Shown: positions 8,367-17,993, counted from the first letter of the stretch. The stretch is 64,000 bases of DNA from JABAAI01 sp965261955 (GCA_965261955.1 CBDHEM010000069.1:62001-126000), one strand, 5' to 3'. Notes: generated from the letters alone by a model not told the origin. Program-made: numbers and translations.

Positions 8367-9437
8367 TTATGTAATTGGTATTTGAGAACCGATCACTTCA
8401 TTTATGGTTAAACCCTCCTTTTTTAGGAATTTATCAATATATCGATTGATAGCCGATGGTAAAAAAGGACCTTCATAAATATAACCTGTATAAATTTGAA
8501 TCAAGCTGGCACCGGCTGCAATCTTTTCTAAAGCACTTTTTCCACTGTCAATACCACCAACTCCAATAATACGTAACTTTTCACCTACTTGTGTAAAACA
8601 ATACCGTATAAGTTGTGTGCTTTTGGCTTGGATGGGTTTACCGGAAAGTCCCCCTTTTTCTTTTTGTAAAGATGACTGGATTTGGCTTTTATCTAGGCTT
8701 GTATTCGTGAGTATTACACCGTCTGCCTTTACCATGAGAAGAGTATCTAGAATATTGTCTAGTTCTTTGTAGCTAAGGTCTGGTGCTAATTTAACAAACA
8801 GGGGAAGTTTTTTCTCCATTCCCTCTAGTTCTTTTTGTATGCTAAATAAAAGCTTTTGTAGTAGCTCTTCCTTTTCTTGGAGTTTACGCAAGCTTGAAGT
8901 GTTAGGGGAGCTTATGTTGATTGTAATATAATCTGCAAATGGAGCTAATATTTGTAAACATTCTACATAGTCTTGGGTTACTTCATCTATAGGGGTCGAT
9001 TTACTTTTTCCGATATTGATCCCTCGAATGGTTTTATGTTTTTGCTTCGATAAATGAATAGCGGCTAACTCTGCTCCGGGATTATTGAAACCCATATGAT
9101 TAATTAGTGCTTTATATTTGGGCAAACGAAACAATCTAGGCTGAGGATTACCATCTTGTTTTTGTGTAGTAAATGTTCCGCATTCTATAAAATCAAATCC
9201 GAGTTGTGATAAGCTTGGGTATAGAGTCGCATTTTTATCAAACCCAGCAGCCATTCCGACTGGTCCGGGAAAAGAAAGCTCACAAATTTTATTTTGTAAG
9301 CGCGGAGAACTATATCTAAAATTATGAGCGAATAAAGGGAGTAACGGTTCGATTGCTCGTAAAAACCCGGAGCTAACGTTATGGGCATTTTCTGGATCTA
9401 AAAGAAAAAACAGAGATCTTACTAAAGATTTGTACAT
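8367..9437 (-). CDS. pyrD: Dihydroorotate dehydrogenase (quinone), class 2
   Basis: A 356-residue FMN enzyme of pyrimidine synthesis that oxidises dihydroorotate to orotate and passes electrons to quinone at the inner membrane. The N-terminal helix region (YKSLVRSLFFLLDPENAHN) marks the membrane-bound class 2 type. Core motifs are PVGMAAGFDKNA, the active-site loop ITINISSPNTSSLR, VKLAPDLS, and the phosphate-binding GVGGIDSGKSALEKIAAGA near the C end. Length is typical. It is followed on the same strand by nothing close and preceded by the PilZ-like gene with a 72-bp gap. Confidence 0.97.
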   Translation of the reverse strand: MYKSLVRSLFFLLDPENAHNVSSGFLRAIEPLLPLFAHNFRYSSPRLQNKICELSFPGPVGMAAGFDKNATLYPSLSQLGFDFIECGTFTTQKQDGNPQPRLFRLPKYKALINHMGFNNPGAELAAIHLSKQKHKTIRGINIGKSKSTPIDEVTQDYVECLQILAPFADYITINISSPNTSSLRKLQEKEELLQKLLFSIQKELEGMEKKLPLFVKLAPDLSYKELDNILDTLLMVKADGVILTNTSLDKSQIQSSLQKEKGGLSGKPIQAKSTQLIRYCFTQVGEKLRIIGVGGIDSGKSALEKIAAGASLIQIYTGYIYEGPFLPSAINRYIDKFLKKEGLTINEVIGSQIPIT

Positions 9438-9509
9438 TTACGCTGGGATGTATATATAGCTTTATCCGTCATCATCTCTTTTATTTATTTCATATAATTC
9501 CATTCTTTT

Positions 9510-10691
9510 TTAATTTCCTGTTTTTCCGCCTCCTTGGGCTTTTTCTAATTTATCTAGGTTTTCATGGAAACGTTCCATTTCATTAGGTCGAGAGGAGTTC
9601 CCTTCAATTTCTATTCCTAAATGAACTCCCTTATCTCCTTTCTCAAACTTACGAATAAGACCAGAAAGAGTAATGGGTGCTTGCATACGGAAAAAAAGAT
9701 CAAAAATCAAGTTTGTTTGTTTTTCTATTTTTTCAATCAAGTCCTTGTTTTGTATGAAAAGTAACATTCCTCCGTAAGAAATATTCACAATTTTTTCTCG
9801 CTCATTGATAATCATAGTATTTGAGTCTCGAATACGTTTCATAACACTTTTAATGCCTTGCCAAACGTCTTTTACGTCATGTTGTGAAAAATATTTTGCT
9901 TTGCTTTGCATATGTACATAGCCCAAGGGTACGGAGGTCTGATCTTGAATGGCATAGACCACTGGTATGCATATTTCAGAAAGTATGCCCTTTTGCCTAT
10001 ATTCAGTTATTTTTTGATTTATTTTTGTCCCCAAATAAGTAGCGTAATCAAAATAAGCAGAATTGAAAGGCTTGTAGGAAGCACTGTCTAAAGTATTTTT
10101 TAGTAAGAGAGGTTTAGCACTTATACAAATTTTATCAAAAATGGGATTTTTTTTATTTGAGCTGGCTAATTTGTCGTAATGTTGAACATCAATATAGTCA
10201 GCTCTTTCATGATAGATATTTTTTAATTCGGAGAGCCCTAATTTAATAGAAGTCGGGATACGATTCGAGTTTATATTCATCTCGCTTCGATTGACTCGAA
10301 AATTTGATATGAATATTGCATCATCAATAACAGCTATACGCTTGGAATCGCGTTTTTTTTTTGCGATGGCTATATGGTCTAGTGTCAATAGATGATAACG
10401 TCCACCATGAACCTTTTCTTGGACTACACGAGCAGAAATATGACAGTAGCGGTTTAGAATTTTATATAGAATGTACGTTTCATTTAGAGAGGGCTCATAT
10501 CCCATAAAGTTAAGAACCACATGATTGGGTTTTCGTATTTCTACGATCTTGACTTCGACAGGAGGCTCATGCCCCTTAATAAAAATTGCTGTATTTAAAA
10601 AATGCTCATTGAGTAAGGGTACAATTTTTTCAGGAGACTTAACGACTATTAAATCACGTTGATTAGCTAATTCTTTTTTAGAAACGAGCAT
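9510..10691 (-). CDS. PilZ-like protein of the DUF1577 type
   Basis: A 393-residue protein with no signal peptide or membrane segment. The C-terminal third (about 295-375) resembles a PilZ c-di-GMP-binding fold: a basic run around INEREK, then NISYGGMLLF in place of the usual (D/N)xSxxG, and a later GVHLGIEIEG strand. The RxxxR half of the ligand motif is not obvious, so ligand binding is uncertain. The overall layout recalls DUF1577 proteins, known to me mainly from Leptospira; that identification is from memory. Possible role in second-messenger control of surface or motility functions, by inference only. Confidence 0.55.
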   Translation of the reverse strand: MLVSKKELANQRDLIVVKSPEKIVPLLNEHFLNTAIFIKGHEPPVEVKIVEIRKPNHVVLNFMGYEPSLNETYILYKILNRYCHISARVVQEKVHGGRYHLLTLDHIAIAKKKRDSKRIAVIDDAIFISNFRVNRSEMNINSNRIPTSIKLGLSELKNIYHERADYIDVQHYDKLASSNKKNPIFDKICISAKPLLLKNTLDSASYKPFNSAYFDYATYLGTKINQKITEYRQKGILSEICIPVVYAIQDQTSVPLGYVHMQSKAKYFSQHDVKDVWQGIKSVMKRIRDSNTMIINEREKIVNISYGGMLLFIQNKDLIEKIEKQTNLIFDLFFRMQAPITLSGLIRKFEKGDKGVHLGIEIEGNSSRPNEMERFHENLDKLEKAQGGGKTGN

Positions 10692-11074
10692 AGTTCAGCT
10701 ATACTGGGATATCAATAATCTTTTGCCAAGTAAGTTTCAATATTTTTATGTACTAGAAGTATTACGAGCGGTTTTTGTTTATTATTTCGTATATCATACT
10801 AAGCTTCTCCAAAAAATGGCTATGGTCTTTTTTAGAAGGCATTCTCCATTTTTTGGAGGCAAAACCAGTCTGCACAACCCCTACCCTTACCCATGAGAGA
10901 GAGTGCTCATGCATTCTGTACCTTTCGGACCATAAGGCTCCGTTCAAGAGGATGTGGTATGAAATTTTAATTTTTAGACAGTACACCCCCATAAAAGTAT
11001 ATCTATTTGTTATGAAGATTATGTTTTTACATTGCTTCGCTTTGAATGTCTGAAACCATGGTACACCCTATAGC
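10692..11074. other. Divergent intergenic region with a hairpin-rich, GC-richer block
   Basis: Between the PilZ-like gene and lpxC. At 10840-10960 the base composition rises and several small hairpins are visible: CTCCA-TTTTT-TGGAG, CATGAG...CTCATG and CGGACC-ATAAG-GCTCCG. Overlapping open frames exist on both strands here (10762-10992 minus, 10775-11053 plus) but neither has convincing protein-like content. The block could be a small structured RNA or a leader; no known RNA family could be matched by eye. Confidence 0.35.
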
Positions 11075-11926
11075 ATGGCAAATAGAGTAAGCTTACGGTC
11101 GGAATTGAAGCTAGAGGGGACAGGAATCCACTCTGGTAACAAGGTTCGTCTTAAAATAATACCTGCCCCGTTTCATACTGGGATTATTTTTCGTAATGCT
11201 CATAAAGCAAAAGAGGAAATACTCTTAAGTCCTTTTTCTGTTATTGATACTTTGAATGCGGTAACCCTTGGGAGTGGGAGTTGGCAAGTGCAAACGGTGG
11301 AACATTTATTGGCAGCTTTATATTCGGCACGGATAACGGATGCTATTGTGGAATTAGATAGCGTAGAAATGCCTATAATGGATGGCTCAGCTTATCCCTT
11401 TTATGAAGCCATTCAACAAACTGGAGTGCTAAGTGGAGGGGAGAGGATAGAGCCCATTCATATAAATACAGCTATTTGGATTGTTCAAAGAGATAAATTT
11501 GTTATGGCTATCCCACAAGAAAAAGGGCAGGAAAATTTAAGCATACATTATAGCATAGATTATGATCATCCTCTTCTTAGAAATCAAAATTTTTTTATAG
11601 AATGTGACAAAGAAGACTCCATTGCTCAGAACATACTTCCGGCTCGGACGTTTGGTTTTTTGCGAGATATAGAAAAAATGCAGGCTCAAAATTTAATTAA
11701 AGGGGCTTCATTGGAAAATGCTGTTGTACTTACAAATGATGGTTATAAAGGTAGCTTACGATTTCAAAACGAATGTATACGACACAAAATACTAGATTTG
11801 CTGGGTGATCTATACCTCTTAGGAAGACCTCTGTCTTGCCACCTGATTGCTTCTAAGGCAGGACATGCTATAGATGTCGCTTTAGCTAAGATGATTTGGA
11901 AGCACTGTAAAAGTCAGACTTTTTAA
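11075..11926 (+). CDS. lpxC: UDP-3-O-acyl-N-acetylglucosamine deacetylase LpxC
   Basis: A 283-residue zinc amidase for the committed step of lipid A synthesis. Seen: LKLEGTGIHSG at the start, the zinc-binding His of VQTVEHLLAAL, the EMPIMDGSAYPFYEA segment, and the C-terminal HKILDLLGDLYLLG block with its His and Asp zinc ligands followed by the catalytic His in KAGHAIDVALA. It shows that the cell makes an LPS-type outer membrane. The start is ATG 11075; only a weak ribosome site precedes it. It is alone on its strand, with the divergent PilZ-like gene upstream. Confidence 0.96.
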   Translation: MANRVSLRSELKLEGTGIHSGNKVRLKIIPAPFHTGIIFRNAHKAKEEILLSPFSVIDTLNAVTLGSGSWQVQTVEHLLAALYSARITDAIVELDSVEMPIMDGSAYPFYEAIQQTGVLSGGERIEPIHINTAIWIVQRDKFVMAIPQEKGQENLSIHYSIDYDHPLLRNQNFFIECDKEDSIAQNILPARTFGFLRDIEKMQAQNLIKGASLENAVVLTNDGYKGSLRFQNECIRHKILDLLGDLYLLGRPLSCHLIASKAGHAIDVALAKMIWKHCKSQTF

Positions 11927-12363
11927 TTTGTTCTCACTAGTCTCAAGAAGTGGCTATATCTAAATATAGTAAAGTAATCAATTATTTCGCCTTCTTTTAA
12001 TATGAAAGAAGGGAGAGTTTGACAATTTAGCCAAAACCTATATAGGCAACGCGGGTGGTGATATCTTTTTCCTCTGGTATACTATGACTGATATACTATG
12101 AATAGGGGTTAAAAAAATGAAAAAAGCATATACCGGCATAGAATGCCTTGAATCAGCATTTTGTGATATTTCATTTGCAATTATTTACACTTCGCAACAG
12201 CCCCTCATAGAAAAAACAGCCATAGTTTTTTTCACTACTTTTTGCCCATAGGGTCCGAAGCAGTCTCTCTGGGGGGGGGCAAGCTATAACTAGGGAAGTC
12301 TCGTCATGGGTTGACTACTCAGATTAATGTAAAAAAGAACAAATTATTTCCCTTCATTTCCCC
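11927..12363. other. Intergenic region between lpxC and hemH
   Basis: This 437-bp gap between convergent genes holds the MITE at 12105-12205 (listed separately), a run of nine to ten G at about 12271-12279, and no credible gene. A possible lpxC terminator is not obvious. Confidence 0.5.
12105..12205. repeat. MITE-like element, copy at 12.1 kb
   Basis: About 101 bp starting GGGGTTAAAAAAATG and ending TTCGCAACAGCCCC. Its interior (AATGCCTTGAATCAGC, CATTTGCAATTATT) matches the 39159-39267 copy in the same orientation. The right terminal repeat is clear; the left one is decayed. It has no coding capacity. This is one of at least four related elements in the window. Confidence 0.7.
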
Positions 12364-13356
12364 TCATTTCCCTTCTATGATTTCTCTGTACAGGGCAACT
12401 TGTTCCTGACTATCATTTAGACAGGGAATGTATTCATAGCTTTTCCCTCCAGATTCTTGGAAAATTTTTTCCCCCTCCATTTGAATTTCTTCAAGAGTTT
12501 CTATACAGTCTACAGAGAAAGCGGGACAAACAATGTCAACATGCTCAACATTTTTAGAGGGCAATTCTTGTAAAACGGTGTCGGTATATGGCTTGAGCCA
12601 CTCTTGTGGTCCAAACCGAGATTGAAAGGAAACCTTATAGTCACGGCCATTGAGTTGGAGTTCTTTAGCTGCTAGAAGTGAGGTGTGATGGCATTGTGTG
12701 TGATAAGGGTCGCCTTTTTGAATAGAATTCATTGGTAATCCGTGATAAGAAAATAGCAAGATGCGTTTTTCTTTTTTACCATAGCGAGGACGATTGCTAT
12801 TTTTTTGTTTTCTACGTATACTATTCGCAATAGCCAGTATATAACTTGGGTTGTCATAATACTGTTTTATAAATTTTATCTCGGGTATAGATCGCCAAGA
12901 TTGTAATTCTTTTGTGACAGCAAAAAAAACAGATCCAACTGTTGGGCTAGAGTATTGTGGGTACATAGGAATTACCAAAATCTCATCGCAGTTTTTTTTT
13001 TGTAATTCTGTTAAACTTTCTGGGATAGAAGGAAGACCATATCTCATACCCAAAGTAATCAAAATTTCTTTTTGATTTTTAAATTCTTTTTTGATAGCAG
13101 CACAAAGCTTTTGGGAATTTAGTAAAAGTGGAGAACCTTTCTTCGTCCAAATCTTCTGGTAATTTTTTGCAGAGGCTCTAGCTCGAAAAGGTAAAATATA
13201 GAAAAATAAAACAAAGAAGCGAAAAATACGCGGCATCTCTATGACACGAGAATCGCTGAGAAACTCTTTTAGATAGGTACGAACGGCCTTTACTGTGGGA
13301 GCTTGGGGAGTTCCTAAATTAATGAGGATTACACCCTTTTTCTCTCTTTTTTTCAT
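12364..13356 (-). CDS. hemH: Ferrochelatase
   Basis: A 330-residue enzyme that inserts ferrous iron into protoporphyrin IX, the last step of the classical heme pathway. Motifs: GVILINLGTPQAP at the N end, YLKEFLSDSRVIE, the metal-binding His in LFSYHGLPMNSI, FQSRFGPQEWLKPYT, and the conserved Glu in CIETLEEI near the C end. Length is that of bacterial enzymes. It lies 20 bp downstream of the rhomboid-like gene on the same strand and is probably cotranscribed with it. Confidence 0.97.
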   Translation of the reverse strand: MKKREKKGVILINLGTPQAPTVKAVRTYLKEFLSDSRVIEMPRIFRFFVLFFYILPFRARASAKNYQKIWTKKGSPLLLNSQKLCAAIKKEFKNQKEILITLGMRYGLPSIPESLTELQKKNCDEILVIPMYPQYSSPTVGSVFFAVTKELQSWRSIPEIKFIKQYYDNPSYILAIANSIRRKQKNSNRPRYGKKEKRILLFSYHGLPMNSIQKGDPYHTQCHHTSLLAAKELQLNGRDYKVSFQSRFGPQEWLKPYTDTVLQELPSKNVEHVDIVCPAFSVDCIETLEEIQMEGEKIFQESGGKSYEYIPCLNDSQEQVALYREIIEGK

Positions 13357-13376
13357 TACTTTATATAATAGTTTAT

Positions 13377-14231
13377 TTAAAATTCTTTGGAGGCATGGTC
13401 TAGAAATTTTTTTTCTTTTGAGCTTAGAGATCGAATACCTTCTTTGGATATTTTTTCTAACAGATAGTCTACTTCGGCTTTGATTTCAATTCGTCTATTA
13501 ATTTCTTCTTGCTTTTCTTTGAGGCGTTTTTGTCGAAAATAATTTTGCCAACGCTCTTTGATCCTAAAAAGAGATTGTTGAGAAGAAGAATTTCCAGTAT
13601 ACATAGAATACTGTCCTCCCACACGAGCATAATAATACAAAAAAATAATCCCTGCTAGTGCACCACCTGAGTATTGAATGAAAGCGACAGGTCCTCCTTG
13701 AAAAGCCAATAAAAAGAATAGCAAAACAATAAACCATTTCATCCTCATTGGTATAAAAAACATAAATAAAATTTGACGATCTGGCCAAAACATGGCATAA
13801 GCAACGAGGATGGCGGCATTACCCCCTCCAATACCATGATATACATAGTTGTGATTCGGAAGTAAAGAGACAAAAAATGCGAGTAAAATAGAACCGAATA
13901 GACCCGTTAAAAAGAATTTTAAAAAATTATGAGAACCCCATATCCTTTCTAGATCTGGCCCAAAAAAATAAAGGACTAGAGAGGTGAAAAAAACATTTAA
14001 TAGTCCCCACGGAAGGATGGTATTGCTATGAAGAAATGGATGGGAAAATAGCTGAAAGATACTAAAGTTTTTAGTGAATTGTAAGCTAAGCTTGCTAAAA
14101 AGATTTAGAGTTGCTCCCCCAAATGTAATCGATTCTGAAAAAGAAAAAAAGCTAGTTGCTATGAATTGTGCAAAAAAAGAAAAGACTAAAAAGGATATGA
14201 GGCGAAAAACATTATCCGTCGTTCTAGGCAT
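13377..14231 (-). CDS. Rhomboid-like membrane protein lacking the catalytic dyad
   Basis: A 284-residue membrane protein with about six hydrophobic segments and a charged cytoplasmic tail (about 215-284, KERWQNYFRQKRLKEKQEE). The fold is recognised from the HPFLHSN loop, the L-x-R segment (DLERIWGSHNFLKFF) and the two glycine motifs. However, the GxSG serine is replaced (YHGIGGGNAAILVAY) and the helix that should carry the catalytic His reads IQYSGGALAGI. It is therefore predicted to be an inactive rhomboid-type pseudoprotease. The start lies 31-35 bases inside or just upstream of the divergent PBP gene, depending on that gene's start. Confidence 0.75.
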   Translation of the reverse strand: MPRTTDNVFRLISFLVFSFFAQFIATSFFSFSESITFGGATLNLFSKLSLQFTKNFSIFQLFSHPFLHSNTILPWGLLNVFFTSLVLYFFGPDLERIWGSHNFLKFFLTGLFGSILLAFFVSLLPNHNYVYHGIGGGNAAILVAYAMFWPDRQILFMFFIPMRMKWFIVLLFFLLAFQGGPVAFIQYSGGALAGIIFLYYYARVGGQYSMYTGNSSSQQSLFRIKERWQNYFRQKRLKEKQEEINRRIEIKAEVDYLLEKISKEGIRSLSSKEKKFLDHASKEF

Positions 14232-16686
14232 ACCGACTCTTTCTTACATAAAGGCCTTCGTGGCAAGCAGAAGAATTCGTGCTTGGTGCCTATTCGTTTT
14301 TACTGTTTTTTCTGGATTAGCGTTAGGTAAATTGGTTTCTGCCATTGATTTGCGTGAGAGCCTAGCTCTTTTGAATAGTTACCGTCTATCTATTCCCACA
14401 CGCTTGTATGATCGCAACGGAGAGCTTTTTGCAGAATTATATCGTCATCGGCAAGAACTAGTCGCATTTCATCAGATACCCCCACATGTGATTCATGCAT
14501 TTCTATCTGTGGAAGATACAAATTTCCATGAGCATTATGGTGTAGACTTTTCTGGTATTCTTCGAGCTCTGGCCACAAATATTTCAGCAGGTAAAGTCGT
14601 TCAAGGGGGGTCAACTCTTACACAGCAATTAGCTAAACAAATTTATCTAAATGTAGAAGGGCGGCGTGATCGTTCCTATTTCCAAAAAATACGTGAATTG
14701 GTGCTGACTCTTCAAATAGAAGAAGAGTTATCCAAAGAAGAAATACTAGAGGCATTTTTTAATGTGATTTATTTGGGCCATGGTTGTAAAGGGTTGGCCT
14801 GTGCTGCTAATTTATATTTCAACAAACAAGTTCCTGAGTTGAATTTGGCAGAAGGTGCTCTCCTCGCTCGCCTACCTCGCGCTCCTTTGTTGTACTCTCC
14901 GTTTAAGAACCCCCATAAAGCACGGAGAGTGCACCGTTATGTATTGAAAAGAATGGCACAAAATGGCTATATAGAAACAAAACAAATAGATGAGATCCAT
15001 CTTAATTTTTGGAAATCTTATTGGCCCAAGATAGTTTTACGTCCTCCTTCCCAGAGTACTTGGAGTTCCCGCTTAGATATGGCACCGTATTTCACAGAGT
15101 ATGTGCGTCAGCTTCTTGAGTTGGTTCCTGAAATAGGAAGGGAAGGCCTTTATGATAAAGGTTTAAATATTTACACAACTCTCGACCGCAAACATCAAGA
15201 AATTGCACAGAAAGAAATGGAAGCCATGCGTTCCAAAGTAAGCCTTACCGCTCGTCCCTATGCTCTCGCTAAGGGAGTCAGCGGTGTAGATTTTGAGCTC
15301 TTTCATCTTCTGAGTACACTACGTTTACTTCTACCGGTTCCTGTTCCCGTTGTACATGAGCTTAGCCAAAAAGAAATTTTTAAAAAAGTGATAGAAGAAG
15401 AACTATTAGACGGAGCGCAATTTCTCTCGTACACCACACCAGCTAGTAAAGAGGCTAGTGCACTTGACTTCTTTCGTAAACAAAATTTACAGAGTTTGGT
15501 ACATCTTCAAGTAGAGCAAGCTTTTGTGAGTATTCAACCGCAAACGGGTTATATAACATCTATGATAGGTGGTAGTCGCTTTTCTCCGCAAAATCAGTTC
15601 AATCGTGTTTTACAAGCACGTCGTCAACCGGGAAGTTCTTTCAAAATTTTTGTTTATGGAGCCGCTTTGGAAAGACGTTTGATTGGTAATATGAGTCTGA
15701 TAAATGATGCCCCATTTTTACGTGCAGCATCTGATGGAACATCTTGGAGTCCCGAAAATTATGACCCTGGTTTTCGAGGTCTTGTGCCGGCTCGCCGTGC
15801 TTTGGCTTCGTCTTTAAATACATGTGCCGTCCAACTTTATTTCCGTTTGGGTCCTGAACCCATTATGGACATCGCCGGGCGTCTTATGAAAATGGCGGCT
15901 CCCTCTCTTCGTTTTAAAGCTGAGCCACCTTTAGCACTTGGCGCTAGTGAAATAACGCCTATGGAGTTGACTACAGCCATGGCTATTATTGGTAACGGAG
16001 GACGAAATATAATACCTTTTGCTGTGCGTTATGTCAGTGATCGTGGTGGAAATATTATTTATAATCAAGAAGATAACATTAGGAAGATACTCTCTATTCA
16101 AGTTAGGGAAAAGCGTATTCAAATTATTGAACCAGGACTATCTTATATATTGCGAGGAATGCTTGAATATGTGAGTAACTCAGGTACTGCCCGCTATGGT
16201 TTACGCTCTTATGATCAGGGAAACTTTAAAGGTGATTTTGCTTCAAAAACAGGAACAACATCTAATTATTCTGATGCTTGGATTACAGGATTCAATCCCG
16301 AGTATGCCGCTACAGTTTGGTTTGGCTTTGACAAATCTAGTATCACTTTAGGCCCAGGCCATTCTGGAGGTGGTATTGCCGCTCCAGTTATAGGCAAATT
16401 TTTTCACTCTTTGTACAAAGGTACTAAACAGGGTGCTCCAACGTTTTCGAATAAAAATAATCAGCTTAAAAAAGCTTCTCTACCCGAAGGGGTTGTTTCC
16501 ACTTCATGTGACGGAATAGCTCTTGCCTCTCGTCGTTTTCAAGGTGAGAAAGAAGCAATGAACACAGAAAACATAAGGCATTGTAATGCAAATCGTGTTT
16601 ATGATGAAAGACAACTTTTGATGAAAGAACTAGGAATTACACCGGAAGATCTGGGGGAAAAAGGAAAGCGAGTTAATTTCCGGTGA
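14197..16686 (+). CDS. Class A penicillin-binding protein (PBP1A-type)
   Basis: Bifunctional peptidoglycan synthase of about 829 residues, anchored by one N-terminal membrane segment (CLFVFTVFSGLALGKLV). The glycosyltransferase domain (GT51) shows EDTNFHEHYGVD, QGGSTLTQQLAKQ and GALLARLPRAP. The transpeptidase domain has SSFK (Ser about 480), SLN in ALASSLNTC and KTGTT. The open frame reaches back to 14074. ATG 14197 has an AAGG nearby but overlaps the rhomboid start by 35 bp, while GTG 14260 (AAGG six bases ahead) would avoid any overlap. It sits apart from other wall genes. Confidence 0.95.
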   Translation: MRRKTLSVVLGIPTLSYIKAFVASRRIRAWCLFVFTVFSGLALGKLVSAIDLRESLALLNSYRLSIPTRLYDRNGELFAELYRHRQELVAFHQIPPHVIHAFLSVEDTNFHEHYGVDFSGILRALATNISAGKVVQGGSTLTQQLAKQIYLNVEGRRDRSYFQKIRELVLTLQIEEELSKEEILEAFFNVIYLGHGCKGLACAANLYFNKQVPELNLAEGALLARLPRAPLLYSPFKNPHKARRVHRYVLKRMAQNGYIETKQIDEIHLNFWKSYWPKIVLRPPSQSTWSSRLDMAPYFTEYVRQLLELVPEIGREGLYDKGLNIYTTLDRKHQEIAQKEMEAMRSKVSLTARPYALAKGVSGVDFELFHLLSTLRLLLPVPVPVVHELSQKEIFKKVIEEELLDGAQFLSYTTPASKEASALDFFRKQNLQSLVHLQVEQAFVSIQPQTGYITSMIGGSRFSPQNQFNRVLQARRQPGSSFKIFVYGAALERRLIGNMSLINDAPFLRAASDGTSWSPENYDPGFRGLVPARRALASSLNTCAVQLYFRLGPEPIMDIAGRLMKMAAPSLRFKAEPPLALGASEITPMELTTAMAIIGNGGRNIIPFAVRYVSDRGGNIIYNQEDNIRKILSIQVREKRIQIIEPGLSYILRGMLEYVSNSGTARYGLRSYDQGNFKGDFASKTGTTSNYSDAWITGFNPEYAATVWFGFDKSSITLGPGHSGGGIAAPVIGKFFHSLYKGTKQGAPTFSNKNNQLKKASLPEGVVSTSCDGIALASRRFQGEKEAMNTENIRHCNANRVYDERQLLMKELGITPEDLGEKGKRVNFR

Positions 16687-16763
16687 AAACGAAATTATAA
16701 AGATTTTTTGTGTGTTATGGGATCATGAATTCAATTTGACCCTGCTCTATAGATTTTATTTTA

Positions 16764-17567
16764 CTAACAATATTTTCGGATTTCAGTAATTAGTTCACTG
16801 ATTTGACGAATGCGATGTAAAGATTTATAAGTAAAAGCTGGACTAAATTGACAAAGGTCTCGATAAAGAACTTGGATTTGAGCTAGTTGTCCGATAAATT
16901 CATGCCCCCATCTTTTTCTAAAGCGTCCTTCTTGGTGTTCAAAAGTTTTTACAGTCTTTTCTAGAATAGTTTCCACAGACTTAAAACGCTCATTGCTAGA
17001 TAATTTTTCAAAATCCTCCATTTCTGTACGCCATGTATTATCAGAATACTTTTCATACTGCCTTGTATTCACTCGACTTGAGTTTGAATATTCTTTAGGA
17101 GTATATTCCTTAGAAGTATATTCCTTAGAAGTATATTCCCACACAGTATCTGTTTCATTTTCTGGATATAGGCTGTTTTCAGATTCAAGATCTCGGAAAA
17201 AGTTATGAATTTTAGAATGGGGAGATGCATCTGAAAAAACATTACGAAACATACGTTTCCCAGAAAAAGCCCCTTTTTCATGACTAGACGTATTGGCTTT
17301 TGTTGATTGATACTTGTACGGTCCATTTTTATTTTTGAGTATATGATCAGTCGTACTGTTTTTAGGTACACCATTTTTTAAGGCCTTATAAGCCTCTATA
17401 ATAAGCTGAGCCTGTTTTTTATCCCCTTCTGTATGAGCAGAGTCTGGATGATGCTTCTTGATAAGTTCTCGGAAACTTTGTTGAACAGTTATAGCGTTAT
17501 CTCCGGGAAGGACTCCCAAGATCATGCAATATTTTTGATAATCATCTTTGTACATAAATTCACTCAT
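16764..17567 (-). CDS. J-domain protein with internal pentapeptide repeats
   Basis: A 267-residue protein with an N-terminal J domain (about residues 9-65: YQKYCMILGVLPGDNAI, then IKKHHPDSAH with the HPD signature that activates Hsp70 ATPase). There is no Gly/Phe region, no zinc centre and no C-terminal peptide-binding domain, so it is not DnaJ itself. The middle is polar and carries the tandem repeat EYTSKEYTSKEYTPKEY, from 15-bp DNA repeats at about 17090-17140. The C-terminal 90 residues are helical and unassigned. Likely a specialised Hsp70 co-chaperone; the client is unknown. Confidence 0.8.
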   Translation of the reverse strand: MSEFMYKDDYQKYCMILGVLPGDNAITVQQSFRELIKKHHPDSAHTEGDKKQAQLIIEAYKALKNGVPKNSTTDHILKNKNGPYKYQSTKANTSSHEKGAFSGKRMFRNVFSDASPHSKIHNFFRDLESENSLYPENETDTVWEYTSKEYTSKEYTPKEYSNSSRVNTRQYEKYSDNTWRTEMEDFEKLSSNERFKSVETILEKTVKTFEHQEGRFRKRWGHEFIGQLAQIQVLYRDLCQFSPAFTYKSLHRIRQISELITEIRKYC

Positions 17568-17993
17568 TTAATGTAAGCTTGCCCCAAGTATATGTTAATT
17601 CTATAAACTTTTGCATATTGTTTCAATTCAAAAGTAAGTGTAGTGAAAAAAAATTGAAATAGCGTTTTGAAACGATAATATTTTACCTTACTATATTCCA
17701 TAGTATGGAAGCTAAAATAGCTTTTCTCATAAGACATAATCATTAAAATCAATCAGTGGATGCTTCCATAAATTTTATGAGCACCCGTCTTTACTCCTTT
17801 CGATTCATAGAATGAAAAACTGAACCAAATATAAATACATCTCAAGTGAAATCATATTTTGTAGAGAAAATTTTATCAGTGTTATGTCTTTTTAAAATTT
17901 CTATCTGAATGGGGATAACTTACAGGATGAAAGTGCCTACGATTCATTTAATAGTGAATCGTAGGCGGTAAAGGCTTTTCAAATAGTTGGGTA
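17568..17993. other. Intergenic region between recR and the J-domain gene
   Basis: About 426 bp, very AT-rich, containing the hairpin at 17935-17966 (listed separately) and the promoter region of the minus-strand J-domain gene. No convincing gene is seen; a 62-codon minus-strand frame at 17564-17752 looks like chance. Confidence 0.5.
17935..17966 (-). terminator. Strong hairpin downstream of recR
   Basis: A perfect 12-bp stem, GCCTACGATTCA and its complement TGAATCGTAGGC, closes an 8-base loop. It lies 28 bp after the recR stop when read on the minus strand. No long T run follows on that strand, so it may be an inefficient intrinsic terminator or a 3'-end stabiliser for the dnaX-ybaB-recR message. 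Confidence 0.6.

Noticed and set aside
10762..11053. Small genes in the PilZ-lpxC gap
   Set aside because: Overlapping frames on both strands with no protein-like conservation signals; the hairpins suggest a non-coding role if any.
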